From Emydura subglobosa (taxonomy: Eukaryota > Chordata > Testudines > Chelidae): a DNA stretch of 64,000 bases. Location of the stretch: positions 21,579,743 through 21,643,742 of the forward strand of contig ML679954.1 in assembly GCA_007922225.1 (NCBI GenBank), given 5' to 3'. Positions 36,901 to 46,592 of the stretch are shown piece by piece. Within the stretch, counting starts at the first letter, position 1; every line of letters starts with the position of its first letter. The translations under genes and the position numbers were made by a program. The notes under the pieces are model-generated. The model was not told where the DNA came from and searched no databases. It worked only from the letters and a program-made list of their open reading frames with translations.

Positions 36901-39900
36901 TGGTGTGTGTGGTGAAGGTTTGGCCCAACTTCAGAAATAACACTTCCTTATTGTGAAGGAATCAGTCACAGTGTCTAGCTAAAAATAATTATTATTCTCC
37001 CTCTTCAAGGATCATAAGCTTTGACTGAATTTGGTTTGCTGTGGTGTTTTGCTTTTGCAGATTTTTATTTTTAATGCATTTTAGACCACCTTTTGGTTGA
37101 TAGCCGAAAGTGTAACGTAGTATTTTTTTCAGCGTAAACAGCTCTTACAAAGGTTAATTCTGGTTTTGTTGCAGACAGCCTTTGCAAAACATCAAGCTGA
37201 AGTGGCCAAAATGGGAAATTATGACAAAGTATGTGCTGAGAAGGTCGACTGGAGTGAGAGTCTTTATGGTGAGGTGTTTGTAGTTATGTTTACTTTCAAA
37301 TAGTTTTTATCTAAAGAAAAAATTGGCAAACAGTGATAAAATGAGAGACAAGCCAGTACTGACATCACCCAAGTTTTTTTTAAAAAAAATTTACCTTGCA
37401 TTGAAATTTATCATCATATAACAGTGAGCCAACTACCGCTTTATGTAACACATAATTAGCATGCTACTGTATTTGGTCTTTAAAATTATTAGATACAGGC
37501 TTATTATAGAAGCTGTTCTATGGTATGTCACTTAATCCTGGGTTTAAATCTCTTCTTGCACTGGCTAGTAGAATCTGTATCTGAAATGTCTCCTTATCCC
37601 AGGAATATTCCATAGCTGTCCATTACAGTTCAGTACACATAGTATCTTAAACTAAGAAAAGGAAAATCCTCGTCTTGAATTCCACTTTCCTATCATCTAG
37701 TTATTTCACTCTATGTGAATACATGCAGTAACTCACCAACACAAATAAAATCATACAAAAATGTTCTCTTTATTTCAAACTTCAACTAGATATTTTTGCA
37801 GAACACATCCAATTACTATATATAGTAAATGGCTGAGCTTATTTATCTTAATTGTATAACACACCTGTTGCCATAGCAGCTAGAAACCTTACAAGTTTAA
37901 AAATACTCCATACAGTTTTGTAAAACCATCCAGGATGGATAGCATGAATGAATTACTTTTGCTGCCTACAGAAATGTTCGCAACCATGTTGTCTTTTTGT
38001 TAGGAATAAAACTGTGTCCATCCAGTTCTGAAGCTCGTAAGGCAGGGGTGTCAAACATCCGGCCCGCGTCTGGCCTGTTTTTTTGAGATGTGCTACCGCC
38101 CAAAGTGAGGGCATTGCCGCTTTAAGAGATTTCTCTGCCTACGGCATTGCCGGTTTAAGAGTCCGTGAAATGTTTTAAAGCATCGATGCCAGACGCAGAG
38201 AAATATCTTAAAGGGGCAATGCACTCAGTCCGATAACACGGTCCCCTGCAAAATCCCACCGCCAAAAAGGGCTGATGCCGTGCTGCCGAAAAGGGGAAGA
38301 TGGCCCGAATTTTTCGGCGGAGGGTATTGCATGGCCCCTGTGAAGTGCAGTTTATTAGAATTTGGCCCGTCACCATCAGCGAGTTTGACATCCCTGTCGT
38401 AAGGCATGGCAGTGATGGATTATTAAGGAGGGAAAAATGCACTCCAAAGCCTGGCCACTAGTTCTGGGGAGTTCAGTAACTAGCATCAAGAACCTCTAAC
38501 AGATCTGAATTGTCATTGTGGAGTGAAAGTGAAAGGCTCTCTCAGAAAGTTGGGTTGCAGATCATTTAAAGTATAAAAGATTATCAACAACCCCTGGAAT
38601 TGCACCTGAAAGCATGCAGAAAGCTAATAGAGAGACTAAGGCTGTGTCTACACCGTGCTACAGTACAGACTATGAGGGTTGGAATTTAGAGCATACCAAA
38701 GTGTTATGCACTAACTGCCCTGCGTGGAGACAGCTGGCGCAAACTAAAAGGTACCTAAGTTTGTGTTAATGTAGTCCTCTTAAACAGGACTGCAGAGAGC
38801 AATCAAAGCTCTGTCAGTTTTCCAAGAACGAAAGAGCGCTAGGAAAGATTTAATGTTAAGTTTTCATTTCCCGGCTCTCTTCTGTGCTTGGATAACTTTT
38901 ATTTCCAATGAGATTGATGATATATTTAAAATATAATTAACTTCTGAGTTGAAACCAGGCATTACATTTTCAGTTAATTTTTCTAGGGGAAGGTTTAAAG
39001 TTAACTAACTATTGGCTATAAAATGTAAATGCAACGTAATGCTTAATTATATCATTTTAAAATGTTAGCCAGTTTTTATGTATTTGTGTTACTTTTGCTT
39101 TCTTTTAACTGTAGAATGGTTTAGTAGTTCCTGGACATTCCGGGGTGATCCTTGTAAGAAGTACTATGAAACACTACTAGTAAATCCCATTTGGCTGGTC
39201 CCCCCAACAAAGGTATACTCTAAAGAAACTCTTCACCCTTCTATTTTGTATTTGGAAACTGAGGAAGAATCATCCTCATATCTTGTTACTATTTCTTATT
39301 TTAGGCATTGGCTGTTACATTTAGCAATTTTGTAACAGAACCATTGAAGCATATAGGGCAAGGAATTGGTGAATTTATTAAAGCCCTTATGGAGGAGATA
39401 CCAGTGATGCTACAGATTCCAGTGTTAATCATCATAGTCGTGGCTATTCTGGTTAGTATATGTTCTTGATCACATTAGTGAAACCTAAAACAAAATGAAT
39501 AGTTCAAGTATGTAAAACTCAATGACACACACAATTACTTTAAAAAAAACCCGAAAACCTGATCTAAAATTTTAGACGTATTAGTATATATAGATCTGAA
39601 CAACAGTTCAGTAACATTTTATTTCTAGGATAAATCCCTGAAAAAATAAGGTTATTTGTTGATCTCCTGGCTTAAAACATGTTCATGTGGATTTTTCTCC
39701 ATATTAAAGATTTGTGAACTATAAAGGACCAGAAGAAGGGGTTATATTTTTAAAGATTGTTTCTTAACTGGTATAAAATCGCAACCTCCAAGATAAATGA
39801 AAGTGGGTATAAGTTTCACACCAACTCTAGTTTGACCACATCATAGAATTTCTGCAGAAAGTGGCACTTTGTACTTGAGAGGATTGAGTTAGAATTAGCA

Positions 39901-42900
39901 GGGAGTGTTGAAGAAGATTGCACCAAAAAACATGTCTATGCTAACACCAGCTCATACCTCTATTATCTGGCTAGTGGAGAGCCAGCCACTGTGAAATCCC
40001 CTTGATTTTAATGGGACAGTAAAAACCTGAAAAGATTTTTTTCAAAACAGTAATCTTAGGGGTTGTAACAAAAGTTGGTAACATTTTTCCTAAACCCTAT
40101 TCTGAAGTAATGAAATTGTGTACTTTTTAAAAACCCACTTTGTCAACTTAAGAATAACTTTCTTGAGGTAGGAAAGCTCTTGAGAAAATGGTAAATCATA
40201 TACTGAAATTTTCCCTTTAAACACTGTTGTGTGGAAAGGTAGAGATGTAAACGTATCTCTGAAGAAAACTCTGCAAGCTGCCAAAGTGAATGCCTAATAC
40301 TTAAGGATTTGCCTAATACTTTTCTTTAGGGTTTCTGCTATGTTGCAGGAGGATCAGTTGCTACATTAAGACATTTAACCAGTCCCAAGACGGAACCACC
40401 TCCTTCACTTCCTCCAAGTGACAGACCGCAATGGAAGCAAATAAATTATAGTACAAGTAATTCAGATGGGAATGTTCCTCTCCTCAATAGAGGACCCTAT
40501 GACAGAGGAGATGCTCCAAGAGAGAGAGATGATCACATGAGACTTCAAACTGCCAACAGAAGCCCTGAATATCTGCTGGCAGGTGATACACCAGACACAC
40601 AAAGAGAAGAGCATCACAAGGTAGCATGCAGTGTACGTTACGATTGTGCATTTTAATAGCCATTCAAACTAAGCCTAGAATAATTTAGTTTTCACTGTTA
40701 AACTCAACTGTAGAGATGGTTTTTATAATTTTCATATTTAAAAACATGGTGTAGCTTAAGTGCTCTCTCTAGAGCAGTTATCTGGCCATCTGAAAAACCA
40801 GCTTAATTCAGTTCCCCTACAAATGTCCAGAGAGAATGAATTCTTATATGAAAGGGCAATGTGTAGATTAATATTTCAGGCAATATATAGTATTCTGAGA
40901 GAATAAATATCATGCACTAGTAGCTTCATTTAATGATAGCAAGCTGAAGCGGCTTAAATGTTGAAACCTTAACAAGATTTCATATCTATAAATCTAAGTA
41001 ACTCTTCATATGTGGTTTCTGACCTCATTTCCAAATCACCCTCTGAATGAGGATTTCCCACTAAAAGAACTGGAAAAAAGAACGTAGAACAATCTGTAAT
41101 TGTAGGTCATATTTATTATACAGTAGAACCTCAGAGTTACGAACACTTCAGGAATTGAGGTTGTTCGTAACTCTGAACAAAAAGTTAGGGTTCTTTCAAA
41201 GGTTTACAACGGCACATTAACCTAATACAGCTTTGAAAAACTACTATGCAGAAGAAAAATGTTGCTTTCCCTTTATTTTAGAAGTTTATATTTAACGCAG
41301 TACAGTACTGTATTTGCTTCCCCCCCTCCGCCCCTGCGGCTGCCTGATTATGTACTTGAGGTGTGTGGTTGACTGGTCAGTTCGTAACTCTGAGGTTCTA
41401 CTGTACTGAAATGTAGTAATGTGTTTTGTACATGAAACCAATTCAGTTTATGTATGTTTCTTGTAATTAAGACACTTTATTCACACTCTTCAAAAAATGC
41501 AAATTACGAAATTCTTCTTAGGTTTTGAGAGCCTTGCTTCTCAGTCTGATAACTTAGACCACTTGGATAAAATAACAGCAGGTCTTAGCCTGCTCACCCA
41601 TGTTAAATCAGTTAATCTGTATTCAGACAATTAATGGTGCATATTATTATCTATTTTACAGTGTAGATTGCATCCTGTGTCTCAAGATCAAACTGTTTGT
41701 AGAATGAAAACCAATGCTGATCAAAACCTTGATGGAGAGACTGCACCTAAAGAGCAGAAAACGTGCATGCTTAGAGTTGCACAAAATTCTGAAAAGAATT
41801 GTAAAACTGAAGCAAACTGTAGCTCAAAAGAGGAGAAAACAAATAAGCAAAACTCAATTGATACAACAGCAGGTATTAAAAAGAAGGGAAAGGAGGACAG
41901 TCCACATGGATTAATGGCAGGCACAGAGAAAACTAAAGAATCTTTGAACTCAACTGTAAGTTTTGTTTAAACTTTTTCATATGTGTGTGCTTTGCTATTC
42001 CTGTGTTTATATTTTTACAATCACTAAACTAGATGTAGACTTGGCAGAATTTGGTTTTTGGGTTTTTTTTGTAAGTAACTTTAGATATTATTTTAAAACT
42101 TTTTTCAGTTTAAATTTTCACAGTTGTGCAAAATTATGGGGAGGTCAGACAATTATTTGACATCTTGAGATTTAAAAAGTTAAAGTTTATAACTATTAAA
42201 ACAGAGTCAACATATGTTAAAATATGCAAGATGAATAGCCTTATACAGGTTCTCAAGCAGCATTGCCTATGTGTAAATTTCAATTATGGATGAAAATATT
42301 TTACATCAGTTTGTGTGTGGTGAAATTGACATGTACTGATTTTAAAAAAATCTAATCCTACTAAGCCTAACTATATGGTTAATGTGAGCCCAATACTCCT
42401 GGGTCATACATAGATGCCTGCTTCAGGGGGCTGCATTTTTAAATTCCATGTGATAATATCTGGGAGTACTGATGCGTCTCAGAGCACAATGTTTTTATAG
42501 TGGACCCTATTATCATTACAGATTTGTAGATCCAGCTTCTGCAACTGTTAAATGGCCAAGAACTTGCTCTGAATAAATACAAACAAACATTTTTTACACA
42601 GGTGAAACTTAGCTTGCAGTTCACGTTCTTTTAGCCCCCTCTCTCGTAAATTAATCTTTGTTTTAAAGCTAGAGATAAAATAAAGAACCTGGAAATTAAA
42701 GTTCCAGAATGTTTTGACTAGAATTTTAAAGTAAAACTTGGATCTCTTATAACCTGTTCAGGGTAAGCACTGAAATGCTGTATGTATGACCCAGAACTCC
42801 AGGGCCTACTGGCGGAGATGTTATCCCACTTTGTGCTGGTATCACATTACTTGTTTTAGGCTCAAATGTAATTTACTCTATAGCACAATTTCAGGGAAGT

Positions 42901-45498
42901 GTTTGCCACAGTGAGCTGCAATTACCTAGTATTTTTATGGTAGATGGATATTAGAATATTTAAGGTAGTTCTAGTTAAAATTTTTAAATGCTGCTTTTCT
43001 GCATTTAATTGCATTTGAATCCCCATCCACAAAGCTTAACATGAACCCAGTTAAAAAAATAGACTAATGCATTTAACATAATAAAATGTAACAATTAAGA
43101 ATCTGAATAAATGTAATTTCAACTACACCATTCCTTAATCGTGTATAGATACACGGACATCTTGCAGAAGGCTATATTTAGTTGCAAATCAACATGTTTT
43201 AATGGACAGTCAATGTGAACAAGAGTATATCTTCAGAAAAATAACTAAAAATACAATGAAAATGGGTTTAGTTTCACAGCAGCTCTGGTTTGACCACATC
43301 ATAGAATTTCTGCAGAAAGTGGCACTTTGTACTTGAGGACAGTCAAAATTTGCAGGGAGCGTTGGAGATACTTGTGCTAAAAAACATGCCAATGATCAGA
43401 CCAACTCATACCTATACTAGCTGGCTAGTGGACAGCAGGACACTGAAATCCCATTGGCTTTAATGGGACAGTAAAAACTTGAAAATATTTTTTCAACAAT
43501 CTTTCAATTACAGTAATATCAGAGGTTGTAACAAAAGTTGGTAAAATTTGTTCCTAAACTCTACTCTGAAGTAGTGAAATTTGTGTACTTAAACCGGCAA
43601 AGTGTTTTTTTTTTTTAAGAATAATTTTCTGAGGTAGGAAAGCTCTTGAGAAAATGGTAAATCATATACTGAAATTTTCCCTTTAAACGCTGTTGTGTGG
43701 AAAGGTAGAGATGTAAAAGTATCCGTGTTTTAAAAAAAAACCAGTGCAAGCTGCAAAAGTGAATGTCCATAAATACTTAAGGAGAGAGTCTTTTCTTTAG
43801 GGTTTCTGCTATGTTGCAGGAGGATCAGTTGCTACATTAAGACATATGACAAGTCCCAAGAGGGAACCATCTCCTTCACTTCCCCCAAGTGACAGACTGC
43901 AATGGAAACAAATAAATTATAGTACGAGTAATTCAGATGGGAATGTTCCTCTCCTCAATAGAGACCCTCTGACAGAGGAGATGCTCACATGAGACTTCAA
44001 ACTGCCAACGGAAGCCCTGAATATCTGCCAGCAGGTGATACCCCAGGCACACAAAGAGAAGAGCATCACAAGGAAGCATGCAGCGTATGTTAATGATTGT
44101 GCATTTTAATAGCCATTCAAACTAAGCCTAACATAATTTAGTTTTCACTATTAAAATCAATTTTTTATAATTTTCATATTTAAAAATGTGGTGTAGTTTA
44201 AGTGCTCTCTCTAGAGCAGTTATCTGGCCATCTGAAAAACCAGCTTAATTCAGTTCCACTACAAATGTTCCAAGAGAATAGGTTCTTATATGAAAGGGTG
44301 GTATGTAGATAATTTCTTGTTCACCTTATCTTCAGAAAAATAACTAAAAATACAAATGCAAAAAAAATCAAAATTGGTTTAAATTGTTTAGATTTAAACT
44401 CAATCGACCTTGATATTTTTTTTTTTAACTTTCAGAGAGCATTTGATAAAGTCCTTTACAGGCGGTTACTGAGGAAACTTTGTTATGGGGAGAGAGGCCA
44501 AGTATTGTCTAGAAAGAAACTCACTAAGATTTGGAAAGGCCAATTTTCAGCATTGTGAAATATGTGGGGTGCAGCAAGGTTTTCTACTACTCTTTGTATT
44601 TAACATATGGAAAAGGGGGGTAACACTAAGTTGAAAATCTGGAGATACCACAAATTTAGACAAACCCAGGCACAGGGGCAATACAATAGTTTACATTTGT
44701 CTATTTTATCACCTTAAAAAGGCATGATTTGAACTACTCAGTGTTGTCAAAAGAGCTAGGTGTAAATTAAACAGTTGCAGAATAGGCTAAGTTAAAAAAA
44801 GTTGTTAGCGTGTTCAAGAAATACAATGCCATATTATAAACCAGTGGTACATCTTTTAGATTACTGTATCCAGTTGGTCACTTTATCTAAAAATAGAGAG
44901 CAGAACTAGAAAGGGGCACGACAGACAATCAGACAGACTAAAGATTAGGGCATAGTAACACTTTTTTAGATATGTATAGAATGTGTGGTTTGCTCTCTTG
45001 CAATACAAGAGTAAGTTCTTTGGGGCCAGGAGCTATAACTGTGGCCCCTATTTTAGTTTCACTGTATCCCCTTAATATTCAATACTAACTTCAGTGATGA
45101 ATGGGGTTTGTGCTACATAGTCTAGTGACAAATTGCAGAAATTTGAGGCAAGAAGACTACACAGATGGACACCAGCAGTTATTAAACAGGATGAAAAACT
45201 GTTTGAGCATAATCCCAGCTACTGTGTGATGGGCAGGTTATTCTATAGCTGTCCGGCTGGCGGTTGTTGGTTGTTTGCACTTTATAAAGCATCTGGCCCT
45301 GGACTGCTGTTAGCCAGGATAGTAAACTTAGATGAACCTCTGATCTAATGCAGTATATCATTCCTTTTTTATAAATTTAAATAAAATGCATCTTTGAGCA
45401 TGTTCTCAGCTGGTGGTCACTCCACAAACATTTAAACCTTTTCATTGCAGGAATCAAGGCAGAAGACTACTACCAAAGACCTTCTAGAAACTCCTTAG
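21832..45498 (+). CDS. CLCC1: CLCC1, complete coding region (11 exons, spliced span)
   Basis: Join 21832-21963, 23339-23449, 30706-30816, 32128-32349, 34421-34561, 37175-37268, 39115-39212, 39305-39451, 40330-40620 (or 40632), 41662-41955, 45451-45498. This gives about 562 residues, close to the known family length of about 550. Layout: signal peptide (1-16), acidic [15 protein letters not shown], conserved [11 protein letters not shown] and HYDAEIIL, two membrane segments (about 193-239), a WF..SW and [10 protein letters not shown] loop, a third membrane segment (about 340-358) and a hydrophilic C-terminal tail. CLCC1 is an ER-membrane protein reported as an anion channel or channel-related factor. 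Introns contain DIRS copy 3, a hAT, a Tigger MITE and a duplicated copy of exon 9. No lesion in the main reading frame. Confidence 0.95.
21964..23338 (+). other. CLCC1 intron after coding exon 1
   Basis: Non-coding. The block 22090-22690 is richer in G+C and may be an old unclassified repeat. No ORF with a recognisable product. Confidence 0.6.
23339..23449 (+). CDS. CLCC1: CLCC1 coding exon 2
   Basis: It follows TTTCTGCAG. It reads [20 protein letters not shown] and ends [11 protein letters not shown] before GTTTGT. 37 codons, phase 0. This part of the lumenal region is variable in the family. Confidence 0.9.
23990..24330. other. Unclassified GC-richer block in CLCC1 intron
   Basis: The stretch is markedly more GC-rich than the intron around it and lies just left of DIRS copy 3. 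It is not similar to any DIRS part I can see, and no ends, target duplications or ORF were found. Confidence 0.4.
24725..27375 (+). pseudogene. DIRS gag-like region, broken (copy 3)
   Basis: Opens with a zinc-knuckle-like remnant ([20 protein letters not shown] near 24820-24890). Open islands at 25131-25535, 26332-26985 and 26912-27367 lie in different frames. The island at 26332 ([20 protein letters not shown]) is the best-kept gag core. No catalytic motif is expected. Confidence 0.65.
27376..28990 (+). pseudogene. DIRS RT/RNase H remnant (copy 3)
   Basis: 27382-27786 reads through an RT fingers/palm block ([20 protein letters not shown], then [15 protein letters not shown], the first palm aspartates). 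The [11 protein letters not shown] box follows near 27775-27800 in another frame, and RNase H islands follow ([19 protein letters not shown], near 28440-28490). Multiple frameshifts. This is the only copy where the N-terminal half of the RT is readable. Confidence 0.85.
29030..30060 (+). pseudogene. DIRS tyrosine recombinase remnant (copy 3)
   Basis: Starts [20 protein letters not shown] as in the other copies. Islands at 28963-29352 and 29649-29936 match the core, and [20 protein letters not shown] is kept. The catalytic-arginine and H-x-x-R segments are frameshifted or mutated. Confidence 0.85.
30094..30187. repeat. DIRS copy 3 internal complementary region
   Basis: The left half (CTACATGAGCAAGC ... 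AAAGAAG) matches the reverse complement of the left edge near 24437-24470. The right half (TTGTAACTGTTGTTCTTTGA ... CATGTCCATT) matches the reverse complement of 30368-30420, with some divergence. Confidence 0.8.
30706..30816 (+). CDS. CLCC1: CLCC1 coding exon 3
   Basis: It follows TTGTTCCAG. It reads [20 protein letters not shown], then the conserved [15 protein letters not shown], before GTGAGT. 37 codons, phase 0. Confidence 0.94.
30817..32127 (+). other. CLCC1 intron between coding exons 3 and 4
   Basis: AT-rich. No feature recognised on either strand. Confidence 0.7.
32128..32349 (+). CDS. CLCC1: CLCC1 coding exon 4
   Basis: It follows TTTCATGTAG. It reads [20 protein letters not shown] and [20 protein letters not shown] to [10 protein letters not shown] before GTAAGA. 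74 codons. Best-conserved lumenal part of the protein. Confidence 0.95.
32350..34420 (+). other. CLCC1 intron between coding exons 4 and 5
   Basis: Holds the antisense CR1 3' end listed separately. The rest is non-coding without a recognised element. Confidence 0.7.
33816..34315 (-). mobile_element. CR1-type LINE 3' end
   Basis: Read on the - strand, the end resembles CR1 3' regions: CTGGAAATGTGCAGGTCAGA, CTAGATGATCATGATTTGAC, then CTTAAAGACTGCACATCTAT. The upstream part carries the GTGAATGGCAGAGTCTCCTG block I associate with turtle CR1 copies. No ORF remains. Confidence 0.7.
34421..34561 (+). CDS. CLCC1: CLCC1 coding exon 5 (two membrane segments)
   Basis: It follows [27 protein letters not shown] forms the first membrane helix and [18 protein letters not shown] the second, with a short polar link between. 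47 codons, ending AAG|GTAAAT. Confidence 0.95.
34562..37174 (+). other. CLCC1 intron between coding exons 5 and 6
   Basis: AT-rich with poly-T runs near 34905-34926 and 35839-35860. A single GGGTTCTCAACC near 36369 recalls a hAT end, but no partner end was found. Nothing else recognised. Confidence 0.65.
37175..37268 (+). CDS. CLCC1: CLCC1 coding exon 6
   Basis: It follows GTTGCAG. It reads [20 protein letters not shown] and [11 protein letters not shown], ending one base into a glutamate codon before GTGAGG. Confidence 0.94.
38043..38396. mobile_element. hAT-type non-autonomous element (354 bp)
   Basis: The ends CAGGGGTGTCAAAC and GTTTGACATCCCTG are reverse complements with one mismatch. 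Identical 8-bp duplications TCGTAAGG stand at 38035-38042 and 38397-38404. The interior shows inverted GCGGAGGGTATTGC-like and CACCGCCAAAAA-like blocks and no transposase. It lies in CLCC1 coding intron 6; the remainder of that intron (37269-39114) is featureless. Confidence 0.88.
39115..39212 (+). CDS. CLCC1: CLCC1 coding exon 7
   Basis: It follows AACTGTAG. It completes the glutamate codon, then reads [20 protein letters not shown] and [12 protein letters not shown] before GTATAC. Ends in phase 0, only 92 bases before exon 8. Confidence 0.95.
39305..39451 (+). CDS. CLCC1: CLCC1 coding exon 8 (third membrane segment)
   Basis: It follows TTATTTTAG. It reads [20 protein letters not shown], then [12 protein letters not shown], the start of a membrane helix continued by GFCYVAGG of exon 9. 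49 codons before GTTAGT. Confidence 0.95.
39798..40880 (+). repeat. Duplicated CLCC1 segment, original copy
   Basis: Intron, exon 9 and intron sequence that recurs at 43257-44326. Homology starts at TGAAAGTGGGTATAAGTTTC and fades after ATGTGTAGATTAAT. This copy holds the intact exon. Confidence 0.85.
40330..40632 (+). CDS. CLCC1: CLCC1 coding exon 9
   Basis: It follows TTTCTTTAG. It reads [20 protein letters not shown], then a polar proline-rich tail to THKEEHHK-like TQREEHHK. Two in-frame donor choices exist: AAG|GTAGCA after 40620 and AGT|GTACGT after 40632, which adds VACS. The second has G at position +5, and its counterpart in the duplicated copy (AGC|GTATGT) is kept while the first is lost, so I favour 40632 slightly. 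Phase 0 either way. Confidence 0.88.
41121..41403. mobile_element. Tigger/pogo-type MITE
   Basis: Perfect 24-bp terminal inverted repeats at 41121-41144 and 41380-41403 (outer bases CAGTAGAACCTCAGAG), flanked by TA on both sides as in Tc1/mariner/pogo elements. An inner copy of the arm motif (GTTCGTAACTCTGA near 41162-41176) forms a second hairpin. No transposase. It lies in the CLCC1 intron between coding exons 9 and 10; the rest of that intron is featureless. Confidence 0.85.
41662..41955 (+). CDS. CLCC1: CLCC1 coding exon 10
   Basis: It follows TTTTACAG. 98 codons of a lysine- and serine-rich tail, from [20 protein letters not shown] to KTKESLNST before GTAAGT. Unlike the membrane part, this tail is poorly conserved. 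The identification rests on phase, splice sites and position. Confidence 0.85.
43228..43256. repeat. 29-bp direct repeat, left
   Basis: Begins TATCTTCAGAAAAATAAC and is identical to 44327-44355. It marks the left edge of the inserted CLCC1 segment. Confidence 0.9.
43257..44326 (+). repeat. Duplicated CLCC1 segment, second copy
   Basis: About 1.07 kb highly similar to 39798-40880, 3.4 kb downstream in the next-but-one intron. It is bounded exactly by 29-bp direct repeats (43228-43256 and 44327-44355), a sequence not found at the original copy. Confidence 0.9.
43801..44087 (+). pseudogene. CLCC1: CLCC1 exon 9 duplicate (frameshifted pseudo-exon)
   Basis: Starts at the same TTTCTTTAG acceptor and reads [20 protein letters not shown], nearly identical to exon 9. 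One missing base (AGAGACCC in place of AGAGGACCC) shifts the frame and an 18-bp deletion follows, giving TGA at 43990-43992. The downstream donor AGC|GTATGT is intact. If spliced in, it would truncate CLCC1 after the tail exon. Confidence 0.88.
44327..44355. repeat. 29-bp direct repeat, right
   Basis: Identical to 43228-43256. It marks the right edge of the inserted CLCC1 segment. Confidence 0.9.
44434..45355 (+). mobile_element. LINE (CR1/L2-like) reverse transcriptase relic and 3' end
   Basis: [20 protein letters not shown] near 44436 matches the palm lead-in of jockey-type LINE reverse transcriptases. [15 protein letters not shown] near 44567 matches their next palm motif in another frame. 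The 3' part (GCATCTGGCCCTGGACTGCT, then TAGATGAACCTCTGATCTAA) recalls a widespread reptile LINE tail. Heavily decayed and non-coding; the ORF at 45133 is part of it. Confidence 0.65.
45451..45498 (+). CDS. CLCC1: CLCC1 last coding exon
   Basis: It follows TTCATTGCAG. 15 codons ([15 protein letters not shown]) and TAG. In phase with exon 10. Short and divergent, so less certain than the membrane exons. Confidence 0.82.
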   Translation, partial: ESRQKTTTKDLLETP

Positions 45499-45599
45499 TT
45501 CCCTGGCTTTATCATCCTAGCGCAGTGGAACACTGCTGCAGGTAAAAGTGCAGCAATTAAGGAAACAGTAATTTATCTATACTACCTGTCTTGCCACTT

Positions 45600-45605
45600 A
45601 ATAAA
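45600..45605 (+). terminator. CLCC1 polyadenylation signal candidate
   Basis: AATAAA in CACTTAATAAAACTAATCC. First canonical hexamer after the CLCC1 stop. A longer 3' UTR cannot be excluded. Confidence 0.5.
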
Positions 45606-46029
45606 ACTAATCCAGAAGACTGGATTCCTAGTGACTTTTCATCCATCAGGTTTTTGCTACTGCTAGATCAATACTACCCCCATGAAGTTGTTTATAAAAG
45701 TTATGAGGGGGAATCTAAGCAACTCTATATTTCAAAGTAAGACCAGCCAGGTTAAAGCAAGAGCTTAAGAAAAGTGGCCCAGCATGTGATAAGTTCACTT
45801 TAAGCTAAGAGAAGCTAGCAATCTTGATGTTTAAGAGATAAAAGAGTAGAAACAGTCACCTAAGCTAGATATCTACATAGGAAATGGCCTTTCTGAATTC
45901 AAGTACCTGGATCGCTTGTCATAACAGCAATTTTACTGACTTGAGTTCAATACAGAACAACTTTTCCCAGTTAGCTTTTCAGTAGATAACAGGCACATAT
46001 GAGAGGAATACCCTAAGTCTGAGCAGTAA

Positions 46030-46035
46030 TTTATT
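46030..46035 (-). terminator. GPSM2 polyadenylation signal candidate
   Basis: TTTATT on the + strand (AATAAA on -), about 560 bases past the GPSM2 stop. First canonical hexamer I see on that strand. Confidence 0.5.
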
Positions 46036-46592
46036 CCTCAGTTCCTAGGTTTGGGTTTTTTTTTTAAAAACTGGTACAAAAATGTCCAGAGACTAACTGT
46101 TTCTTTCCTAGAAAGATCAAATTAGAAAAATCAAGTTTTTAAAAAGGGAATACAAATTTTATAATTCTGTTACCGTTAATTTAACTGATTAAAATTCTAC
46201 AAGGTTATAGTAATGAAGCAGAATACCTTAAACACTACAAGTCTTACTGATCACAATACTATCCACTTTAGACAGTTAAAAGAAAGTATTACCGAATGAC
46301 TCAGACATATATAGTTAACCTCTAGCACTACTGGCAACTGTAGACTGTACCTTTTGCAGAACACTGATTGCAAGAGTGTAGATCTGTCAATGTACTAGCA
46401 CTAGTTAAAAAATATTTACACAATACACAACTGAATATCCCAATGCTATTAGTGCTACAAACACCTTTTTTCCTTTAAAAAGGCATAGTTTTCCCTGCAA
46501 ATAACCCAAGTGATAGTGTTTGTTAAAAATTACAGTACAGTATGTTGCCTAACAGTTATTCTGTAGTTGAAATTGCAACAAGGCTTCTCTTT

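Larger units (their letters stand above)
45499..46592. other. Convergent 3' UTR space between CLCC1 and GPSM2
   Basis: AT-rich, no ORF. An AATAAA on + at 45600-45605 (about 100 bases after the CLCC1 stop) and an AATAAA on - at 46030-46035 (about 560 bases after the GPSM2 stop) are the plausible polyadenylation signals. If both are used, the two transcripts end about 0.4 kb apart without overlap. Confidence 0.65.

Noticed and set aside
38638..38790. GGCTGTGTCTACACCG resembling a Harbinger-type MITE end after CTAA
   Set aside because: No convincing second end with the same 3-bp flank; too degraded to call.
41721..41924. ORFs overlapping CLCC1 exon 10 in other frames (also 41714-41914)
   Set aside because: Alternative-frame shadows of a coding exon that joins in phase with its neighbours.
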